NCBI GenBank assembly: GCA_022791355.1
Contig: JAAVYX010000104.1
Coordinates: 1 to 9,556, forward strand
DNA from: Clostridiales bacterium
GTDB lineage: Bacteria > Bacillota > Clostridia > Oscillospirales > Acutalibacteraceae
DNA: 9,556 bases
Direction: 5' to 3'
The notes beneath the pieces are model-generated. The model ran no database searches, was not told the origin of the DNA, and saw nothing but the letters and a program-made list of their open reading frames with translations. The position numbers and the translations under genes are program-made. Positions 4,926 through 9,556 of this stretch are shown piece after piece; positions within the stretch are counted from its first letter, which is position 1; each line of letters begins with the position of its first letter.

Positions 4926-7343
4926 ATGGAAGATTGTCAAATTTTAGAACGCAATATGCGGGTGCTGGAAATGGACAAGGTGCTGGACCGTCTGGCCGAG
5001 GAGGCCAGCATGGCCGACGCCGCTGAAAAGGCCCGCGCATTAAAACCTGTCGCCCGGCGGGAGCGGGTGGAAGCCCTGCTCCGGCAGACCGAGGACGCTC
5101 ACATGTTTATGGCCCGCTTCGGCGCGCCCTCCTTCGGCCAGGCCAAAAATATGAACAACGCCCTGACCCGGGCCGCCATGGGCGGCGTGCTGACCATGGG
5201 GGAGCTGCTGGATATCGGCGAGCTGCTGCGGGTCGTTCGCTCCCTGTCCGAGTGGCGGGAGCGGTCGGACGCGGAAAATCCTTCCGCGCTGGACGAATTT
5301 TTTGAGGTCCTCAGTCCCAACAAGTATTTTGAGCAGCGGATTTTCGCCTGTATCCGTTCGGAGGAGGAGATGGACGACCACGCCTCCCAGGCCCTGAGCG
5401 ATATCCGGCGCAAGAAGCGGGCGGCGGCCCTCAGCGTCCGGGACCGGCTGGATAAAATGATCAAATCCCCCAGCTACACAAAGTATTTGCAGGACGCGCT
5501 GGTCACCATCCGGGACGGGCGGTTTGTGGTGCCGGTCAAGTCCGAGCACAAGTCTGAGGTCCCCGGCTTGGTCCACGACACCTCGGCCTCCGGGGCCACC
5601 CTCTTTATCGAGCCCATGCCGGTGGTGGAGGCCAACAACGAGCTCAAGGTGCTGGAGAGTAAGGAAAAGGACGAGATCGACCGGATCCTGGCCGAGCTGT
5701 CGGCCGAGGCCGGCGGGTTTGCCGATAGCGTGAAGGATTCCTACGAAGCGGCGGTGGAGCTCAATCTCATCTTCGCCAAGGCGCGGCTGGCCTACAATAT
5801 GCGGGCCGCGGCGCCCGCCTTGAACCAGGAGGGAAAAATCTACTTAAAGCGGGCCCGCCATCCCCTGTTGGACCCCAAAAAGGTGGTGCCCATCACCCTG
5901 TCCCTGGGAGAGGAATACGATACCCTGGTCATCACCGGCCCCAATACAGGCGGTAAAACGGTGACCCTCAAGACCCTGGGCCTGCTTACCCTCATGACCA
6001 TGTGCGGCCTGATGATCCCGGTGGACGACGGAAGTAAAATCGCCCTGTTCAGCCGGGTGCTGGCCGACATCGGGGACGAGCAGAGCATCGAGCAGTCCCT
6101 CTCCACCTTCTCCTCCCACATGACCAATATCATCTCCATCCTGGAACGGGCGGACCGGGACAGTCTGATCCTGCTGGACGAGCTGGGCGCGGGCACCGAC
6201 CCCGTGGAGGGGGCGGCCTTGGCCATGTCGGTCCTCATGCGCCTGCGGGAGCAGGGCTCCACCGTGGCGGCCACTACCCACTACGCCGAGCTCAAGTCCT
6301 ACGCCCTGGATACCGCCGGGGTGGAAAACGCCTGCTGCGAGTTTGACGTGGCTACCCTGCGGCCCACCTACCGTCTGCTGGTCGGCGTGCCCGGCCGGTC
6401 CAACGCCTTTGCCATCTCCCAGCGGCTGGGGCTGGAGGAGGCCATCGTCGAGCGGGCCCGGCAGCTGATTTCGGATGAAAACCTGCGGTTCGAGCAGGTG
6501 GTGGAGTCTTTGGACAAGGCCCGGCAGGCGGCCGAGACCGAACGGGCCGAGGCCAGCCGGATCCGGGCCGAGCTGGCCGCCAGCAAGCGGGACGCGGGCC
6601 AGCGGCTGGACCAGCTCAACCGGGAGCGGGATAAGATCATGGACGCCGCCCGTCAGGAGGCCCGCCGGATCATCGACGGGGCCCGGGCCGAGTCCAACCG
6701 TCTGATCGGCGAGCTGGAGGACCTGCGCAAGCAGGCCAAAACCCAAAACGCCGGGGAACTGGCCCGAAAGGCCAGAGCGGCGGCCAAGTCCGGCCTGAAC
6801 GCCATGGCCGACAAGGCCGACCCGGTAGACAAGCGCATCGGCGGCGGCTATGTCCTGCCGAGACCCTTGAAGGCGGGGGATCAGGTGCTCATTGCTGATA
6901 TCAATAAGGAGGCCACCGTGCTCACGCCGCCCGATTCATCCGGGCAGGCCCTCGTACTGGCCGGCATCATCAAAACCCGGGTGCCGGTGGAGAACCTGCG
7001 GCTTCGAGAGTCCGCAGGACCCAAAAAGCAAAACGCGCCCCGAAACGTCCGGGGGGGCGGGAGCAACCGGTACGGCGTGGAGTCCCGGGCCAGCCGGGCC
7101 GCCGGTCCCGAGCTGGACCTTAGGGGACAGAACGCCGACGAGGGCATTATGGAGCTGGACCAGTTTATCGACAACGCGGTGCTTTCCGGCATCCCGTCGG
7201 TCACCATCATCCATGGCAAGGGCACCGGCGTACTGCGGGAGGCGGTACGTCAGCATCTGCGGCGGCACCGCTCTATTAAAACCTTCCGCCCCGGTGTCTA
7301 CGGCGAAGGGGAAGACGGCGTGACCATCGCCGAGCTGAAGTAG
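4926..7343 (+). CDS. mutS2: Endonuclease MutS2 with Smr domain
   Basis: This encodes 805 residues, close to the usual 780-800. There is no MutS-type mismatch-recognition N-terminus. Core and clamp helices (about 1-300) lead to the ATPase: Walker A GPNTGGKT (338-345), signature STFSSHM (393-399), Walker B LILLDELGAGTDP (414-426) and the TTHY histidine (450-453). A charged coiled coil (about 520-625) and a KOW-like segment (about 646-692) follow. The C-terminal Smr nuclease domain (about 728-805) keeps LDLRG (730-734) and HGKGTG (763-768). MutS2 is a dimeric ABC-type ATPase that suppresses homologous recombination in some bacteria; in Bacillus it also resolves collided ribosomes. The ATG at 4926 follows GGAG (4915-4918). 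All key motifs are intact. The gene probably has its own transcription unit ending in the terminator 50 bp downstream. Confidence 0.97.
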   Translation: MEDCQILERNMRVLEMDKVLDRLAEEASMADAAEKARALKPVARRERVEALLRQTEDAHMFMARFGAPSFGQAKNMNNALTRAAMGGVLTMGELLDIGELLRVVRSLSEWRERSDAENPSALDEFFEVLSPNKYFEQRIFACIRSEEEMDDHASQALSDIRRKKRAAALSVRDRLDKMIKSPSYTKYLQDALVTIRDGRFVVPVKSEHKSEVPGLVHDTSASGATLFIEPMPVVEANNELKVLESKEKDEIDRILAELSAEAGGFADSVKDSYEAAVELNLIFAKARLAYNMRAAAPALNQEGKIYLKRARHPLLDPKKVVPITLSLGEEYDTLVITGPNTGGKTVTLKTLGLLTLMTMCGLMIPVDDGSKIALFSRVLADIGDEQSIEQSLSTFSSHMTNIISILERADRDSLILLDELGAGTDPVEGAALAMSVLMRLREQGSTVAATTHYAELKSYALDTAGVENACCEFDVATLRPTYRLLVGVPGRSNAFAISQRLGLEEAIVERARQLISDENLRFEQVVESLDKARQAAETERAEASRIRAELAASKRDAGQRLDQLNRERDKIMDAARQEARRIIDGARAESNRLIGELEDLRKQAKTQNAGELARKARAAAKSGLNAMADKADPVDKRIGGGYVLPRPLKAGDQVLIADINKEATVLTPPDSSGQALVLAGIIKTRVPVENLRLRESAGPKKQNAPRNVRGGGSNRYGVESRASRAAGPELDLRGQNADEGIMELDQFIDNAVLSGIPSVTIIHGKGTGVLREAVRQHLRRHRSIKTFRPGVYGEGEDGVTIAELK

Positions 7344-7393
7344 TCGATTGCGGCGGGATTAAAAATCGATTTTAACAAAAATACTGTGCAGGA

Positions 7394-7426
7394 TGCGCCT
7401 CGTATGGATACGGGGCGCACTTTTTT
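7394..7426 (+). terminator. Intrinsic terminator after mutS2
   Basis: TGCGCCTCGTA (7394-7404) pairs with TACGGGGCGCA (7409-7419), an 11-bp stem with one T-G wobble and a four-base loop. After one C comes T6 (7421-7426). It lies 50 nt after the mutS2 stop. This is the best + strand terminator in the window and separates mutS2 from everything downstream. Confidence 0.9.
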
Positions 7427-7472
7427 GGTTATATGCGAACCCATATACGGCGACCGTAATGGGGCCGTAGGC

Positions 7473-7536
7473 TTATGTAAAGAATACAGTGGGGATGTTT
7501 TACACATTTTCCACCGAGTTTTCAACAGCTTTCAAC
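7473..7536 (+). repeat. Modular 64-bp direct repeat, copy 1
   Basis: The module is TTATGTAAA, then about 15 variable bases, then a 24-nt core beginning GTTTTACACA (7497-7520), then a tail ending TTTCAAC (7530-7536). The core is identical in copy 2, and over the last 40 nt of the module the copies match at 36 positions. TGTAAA (7476-7481) and TTTACA (7499-7504) form an inverted pair at the same spacing in both copies. The core includes DnaA-box-like 9-mers. Confidence 0.75.
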
Positions 7537-7980
7537 GAGCAAAGTGGGGAAAGGGCTTGTCAGGCCGATTTGCATTGGGGAAAAAACTGTGGAATCCAGG
7601 CAGGTTTTAAACATAGGAAAAATATCTATCTGCAATAGAGGAATATGCAGGCGAAAAAATGAATACGGAATCATGTAAAGAACTGCTTTTTTGTAACCTG
7701 TCTATACAGATATAGACCATTTTTATCCGGTTTATCCAAGCAAGGACGCAAAAAATTTTTGAATTTGTAACATCGTATAATAGATTTGCAGGAAATTTAT
7801 GATTACATATAGTATATTTTGCTTGAAGAATGCAAGTGGAAAGAATCGTTATGTAAACGCTGAAACAAGGGAGTTTTACACATTTTCCACCGAGTTATCC
7901 ACGGTTTTCAACTGGGAAAAGGAAAGAATTCACTGTGGACAGGCTTTTAGGTGTGGATAACCCGGTGGAAAGAGTGGATA
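7498..7980. other. DnaA-box-like cluster flanking an AT-rich region
   Basis: Candidate DnaA boxes (consensus TTATCCACA; relaxed TTWTNCACA): TTTTACACA at 7498-7506 and again at 7874-7882 (both fit the relaxed form), TTTTCCACC at 7507-7515 and 7883-7891, TTTTCAACA at 7519-7527, TTATCCACG at 7895-7903 (8/9), and a perfect TTATCCACA on the - strand at 7952-7960. Weaker - strand matches are CTGTCCACA (7934-7942) and GTATCCACT (7973-7981). Between the two groups (about 7600-7850) the DNA is markedly AT-rich, including A6T5 (7750-7760), TATAAT (7776-7781) and TACATATAGTATATTTT. This resembles an origin layout (boxes plus unwinding element) or a DnaA-binding reservoir. No dnaA/dnaN lies in the window and genes on both sides run in the same direction, so a main oriC is doubtful. 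Confidence 0.5.
7849..7912 (+). repeat. Modular 64-bp direct repeat, copy 2
   Basis: This copy lies exactly 376 bp after copy 1 with identical internal spacing: TTATGTAAA (7849-7857), a 15-base variable spacer, the 24-nt core (7873-7896) and a tail ending in TTTTCAAC. It differs from copy 1 by having GTTATCCACG where copy 1 has GTTTTCAACA, which makes it a better DnaA-box match. Confidence 0.75.
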
Positions 7981-8116
7981 CGTAGGGTATAGATAAACTG
8001 GGATAAGTTTATTATGTAAAGGGCATAAGGAGAAAATATTATACATATGGTTAAAATGCTTCTGCATACAGAGCAGAATAGAAAAAGTCTGAAGAGCGTT
8101 GACAGCCGCTTTCAAT

Positions 8117-8145
8117 AAAAAAGCCCGGAACAAAACTGTTCCAGG
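8117..8145 (-). terminator. Strong intrinsic terminator on the - strand
   Basis: Read on the - strand, CCTGGAAC (8145-8138) pairs with GTTCCGGG (8131-8124), 8 bp with one T-G wobble around a six-base loop. It is followed by one C and T6 (8122-8117). There is no T tract on the + strand. No - strand protein gene lies upstream of it, so it must serve a non-coding transcript, perhaps read-through from the promoter at 8598-8570. Confidence 0.75.
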
Positions 8146-8150
8146 TTCGG

Positions 8151-8362
8151 ATGCGGCCGTATGCGTTTGTTGGACGGCGTTCATGCGGCTGTATTTCTCC
8201 GTAAAGACCCCTCGAAGGCAACCGCGCCGCCAGCTGGGATGGTATAGCCGGTTCTGATACTGGTTGCGCGGTATCAGATGGACACGGTTGCCGTCGTGGG
8301 CCCATGGAGGGACCCTCCGTCGGTTCGGCGCTGGGAAATGCCGAAAGGCAGAAGCCCAGCTG
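8151..8362. other. Structured, RNA-like inverted-repeat region
   Basis: Perfect inverted pairs are dense here. GGCAACCG (8217-8224) pairs with CGGTTGCC (8285-8292), enclosing TCTGATAC/GTATCAGA (8253-8260 and 8271-8278). GGAGGG/CCCTCC is at 8306-8318. GCTGGG (8330-8335) pairs with CCCAGC (8355-8360), enclosing TGCC-GAAA-GGCA (8339-8350), a GNRA-capped stem if read on the + strand. CAGCTGGG (8231-8238) could pair instead with CCCAGCTG (8355-8362). ATGCGGC-GTAT occurs twice (8151 and 8183). It lies between the two - strand terminators. I do not recognise an RNA family, and the strand is uncertain. Confidence 0.4.
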
Positions 8363-8457
8363 CAAATAGAAACGGAGGAGGCGTCTTCAGAATCAAACGA
8401 AGCGTCAAAAGAAGGTCAGGGAGCAGAAAAAGGCGTCTTTTGTCCGCCAAGGGAAAC

Positions 8458-8493
8458 AAAAAAACCGCCTCAAACGCCTGTTTCAGGTCGGTT
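8458..8493 (-). terminator. Intrinsic terminator on the - strand ending the small RNA
   Basis: On the - strand AACCG (8493-8489) pairs with CGGTT (8467-8463). The helix continues, past one bulged A and one G-G mismatch, with CCT/AGG and AAAC/GTTT around an AGGC loop. About 12 bp are formed in all, and a seven-T tract (8464-8458) follows. A smaller backup hairpin GGCG/CGCC with T5 lies at 8448-8427. Confidence 0.75.
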
Positions 8494-8563
8494 ACACTAA
8501 CTGCTCCGGATACCGCAAGTGTCCAAATACACAGTATCCTTCCTCGCATCCTTTATAAAACTT
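8458..8563 (-). ncRNA. Predicted orphan small RNA of about 106 nt, family unknown
   Basis: The unit is defined by a perfect-consensus promoter (8598-8570), a predicted start near 8563 (7 nt past the -10 box) and the intrinsic terminator at 8493-8458. The 5' part is AT-rich. A hairpin GGATAC/GTATCC (8540-8535 and 8514-8509) follows, with an inner GTGT/ACAC pair. No protein gene follows on this strand before or beyond the second terminator at 8117. It has no tmRNA, RNase P, SRP or 6S hallmark that I can recognise. A GTG-initiated 11-codon frame (8532-8497, MYLDTCGIRSS) behind GAGGAAGGA could make it a tiny messenger or leader, but nothing confirms this. Ends are predicted, not mapped. Confidence 0.6.
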
Positions 8564-8569
8564 ACTTTT

Positions 8570-8598
8570 ATTATAGGAGGCGGCCTGCGCTTTGTCAA
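8570..8598 (-). promoter_or_regulatory. Perfect-consensus sigma-A promoter on the - strand
   Basis: Read on the - strand: TTGACA (8598-8593), a 17-base spacer (8592-8576), TATAAT (8575-8570). Both hexamers match consensus at all six positions with ideal spacing, and an AT-rich stretch lies upstream of the -35 box. Such perfect promoters usually drive highly expressed stable RNAs. It points away from the ATPase gene. Confidence 0.85.
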
Positions 8599-8672
8599 GC
8601 GGTTGATTTCTAGATGCTTCCATATTTGTAAATGCTGTGCAGACCTGTATTTTCTGGTTTCCTTCTCTTGCA

Positions 8673-8701
8673 TTGAAAGGGTTCAGGTGCTATACTATAA
8701 A
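8673..8701 (+). promoter_or_regulatory. Sigma-A promoter for the ATPase gene
   Basis: TTGAAA (8673-8678), a 17-base spacer and TATAAA (8696-8701) match consensus at five of six positions in each box. An overlapping alternative is TTGCAT (8668-8673) with TATACT (8691-8696), also at 17. The predicted start near 8708 gives a leader of about 80 nt before the TTG start. It is divergent from the - strand promoter, with 74 bp between their -35 boxes. Confidence 0.75.
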
Positions 8702-8786
8702 AACAGTTATACCAATACGCGAGGTTTGGCCTTCATGGAGGAAAACTGTCGTTTTTTATCTGCGAAGGCTAGAGGAGGGGAAGACT

Positions 8787-9494
8787 TTGGAAGGGCTTGT
8801 GCGGCCGCCGGCCCGCATTACGATTGTGTGCGGTTATTATGGCAGCGGCAAAACGACCTTGTCCCTCAACCTGGCCCGTATGCTGGCCCCTGCGCCGGAC
8901 GGAGTCCCTCTGGCCCTTATCGATCTGGACGTGGTCAACCCCTACTTCCGCTCCTCGGATTACCGTAAGGAGCTGGAGCCTCAGGGGATTCGGCTGATCG
9001 CTCCCAACTTTGCCGGCACCATGCTGGACCTGCCCTCTCTGGACCCGTCCATTACCGGCGCGCTGGAGAATCCGGCCGGCCGGGTGCTAATCGACGCCGG
9101 GGGAGACGACGCGGGCGCCACCGCCTTAGGCTGCTTTGCCGGGATCATCGGGCGGCAGGACTATGAACTATTATATGTAATCAATCGGAGCCGTCCCTTT
9201 GTGTCCGACCCATCGGACGCGGCGGCGGTGCTGCGGCAGATCGAAAAGGTCAGCCGGCTGAAGGCCGCCGGCCTTGTCAACAACACCCATTGGGGCCAGG
9301 GGACGACGGCTGCGCTGGTGCGGGAAAGTTTGCCCTTTGCGGCCGAGGTATCCCAATTAACCGGCCTGCCGGTGCGCTATACCACTGTCGCAGAAGCTTT
9401 GGCGGACCAGCTTGCCGGCCTGCGGGGCAATCCTGCTGTGGGGGAACTGCTGCCTGTCGGTCTGCCGGTGCAAACGCCCTGGCAGAAGGGATAG
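8787..9494 (+). CDS. MinD/ParA-like P-loop ATPase (CobQ/CobB/MinD/ParA-type domain), function unknown
   Basis: This encodes 235 residues from a TTG start chosen because an ideal AGGAGG (8773-8778) lies 8 nt upstream. The in-frame ATG at 8637 would add 50 non-conserved residues and lies upstream of the promoter -10 box. Walker A is CGYYGSGKTTLS (15-26), where the SIMIBI-class deviant lysine is not obvious. A switch/Walker A' region LIDLDVVNPYFRSSD (44-58) follows, then Walker B VLIDAGGDDAG (100-110) and NNTHWGQGTT (165-174), possibly base-recognition. There is no transmembrane segment, so it is presumably cytosolic. From memory, such stand-alone ATPases in Clostridia often precede 2-oxoacid:ferredoxin oxidoreductase genes; the downstream genes are outside this window, so that is untested. 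No ParB partner or parS site is visible. Confidence 0.85.
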   Translation: MEGLVRPPARITIVCGYYGSGKTTLSLNLARMLAPAPDGVPLALIDLDVVNPYFRSSDYRKELEPQGIRLIAPNFAGTMLDLPSLDPSITGALENPAGRVLIDAGGDDAGATALGCFAGIIGRQDYELLYVINRSRPFVSDPSDAAAVLRQIEKVSRLKAAGLVNNTHWGQGTTAALVRESLPFAAEVSQLTGLPVRYTTVAEALADQLAGLRGNPAVGELLPVGLPVQTPWQKG

Positions 9495-9516
9495 TTATTT
9501 CTGCGGCTTATCTAGG

Positions 9517-9537
9517 CGAATGGCCGAAGGCCATTCG
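9517..9537 (+). repeat. Perfect 9-bp hairpin after the ATPase gene
   Basis: CGAATGGCC (9517-9525) pairs perfectly with GGCCATTCG (9529-9537) around a GAA loop, 22 nt after the stop codon. A second small stem CTTC/GAAG follows at 9541-9552. There is no T tract before the window ends. It may be a repeated palindromic element or part of a terminator; this cannot be decided here. Confidence 0.4.
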
Positions 9538-9556
9538 TCGCTTCCCGCGAAGGGAC

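Larger units (their letters stand above)
7344..8786. other. 1.44-kb gene-free region between mutS2 and the ATPase gene
   Basis: No protein gene is supported here; open frames lack ribosome-binding sites and recognisable products. The left half is AT-rich with repeats and DnaA-like boxes. It also has short hairpins at 7430-7447 (TATATG/CATATA) and 7701-7716 (TCTATA/TATAGA). The right half is GC-rich with RNA-like inverted repeats, two - strand terminators and two divergent promoters. The composition change near 8120 suggests two distinct functional pieces. Confidence 0.6.

Noticed and set aside
7756..7781. Promoter with TATAAT at 7776-7781 in the AT-rich region
   Set aside because: The -10 is perfect but no -35-like hexamer lies at 16-18 nt, and such matches are expected by chance in AT-rich DNA.
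8047..8118. 23-codon + strand small frame (starts MVKMLLH) with AAGGAG at 8027-8032
   Set aside because: The Shine-Dalgarno is 14 nt from the ATG, no promoter precedes it, and its end overlaps the - strand terminator. Possible but unsupported.
8274..8549. 91-codon - strand open frame beginning just after the perfect promoter
   Set aside because: It runs straight through the intrinsic terminator at 8493-8458, the only SD-like bases touch the ATG with no spacing, and the product matches no family I know.
8117..8563. RNase P RNA or tmRNA on the - strand (the ~450-nt size fits)
   Set aside because: I could not find the RNase P GAGGAAAGTCC core or the tmRNA tRNA-like ends and tag region.
8699..8757. 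Attenuator in the ATPase leader (ACAGTT 8703-8708 with AACTGT 8744-8749, then T6)
   Set aside because: With the better promoter the transcript starts near 8708, so the left arm would be mostly outside the RNA; the loop is also 35 nt.
7430..8786. CRISPR array or plasmid partition locus
   Set aside because: There are only two long repeat copies with no regular spacers, no parS palindrome, and the nearby ATPase has no ParB partner.

Overview
The window looks like a piece of a GC-rich Clostridia (Firmicutes) chromosome, perhaps an Oscillospiraceae/Ruminococcaceae-type gut anaerobe. The gene set phoH - ybeY - dgkA - era - yqzL - recO is the classic Firmicutes housekeeping cluster. yqzL between era and recO, and the Smr-tailed mutS2, are Firmicutes hallmarks. 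The family-level placement is inference from base composition and gene content only.

Layout. All recognised protein genes are on the + strand. Bases 2-872 hold the C-terminal third of PhoH (cut by the left window edge) and a 552-bp hairpin-rich spacer. Bases 872-4688 hold ybeY (rRNA maturation endonuclease), dgkA (membrane lipid kinase, probably undecaprenol kinase), era (GTPase for 30S assembly), the tiny yqzL and recO (recombination mediator; its start lies inside yqzL). Bases 4926-7343 hold mutS2, followed by a clear intrinsic terminator. The yqfF and cdd genes that often sit in this cluster are absent. Except for the yqzL/recO overlap, the spacers are unusually long (237-552 bp), and most leaders carry a GC-rich hairpin shortly before the Shine-Dalgarno site.

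The most unusual part is the 1.44-kb gene-free stretch 7344-8786. Its left half (about 7430-8050) is strikingly AT-rich compared with its surroundings. It carries a cluster of DnaA-box-like 9-mers on both strands, a modular 64-bp repeat present twice 376 bp apart, and four copies of a TTATGTAAA-like motif. It resembles a replication-origin or DnaA-titration region, but no dnaA/dnaN is in view and gene orientation does not switch across it. Its right half holds an apparent orphan transcription unit on the - strand: a perfect-consensus sigma-A promoter (TTGACA-17-TATAAT), a predicted RNA of about 106 nt ending at an intrinsic terminator, and a second strong - strand terminator about 340 bp further on. 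No protein gene lies downstream on that strand, so this looks like a small-RNA gene I cannot assign to a known family.

A divergent near-consensus + strand promoter (8673-8701) then drives a TTG-initiated MinD/ParA-like P-loop ATPase (8787-9494). The window ends in a palindromic hairpin just after that gene.
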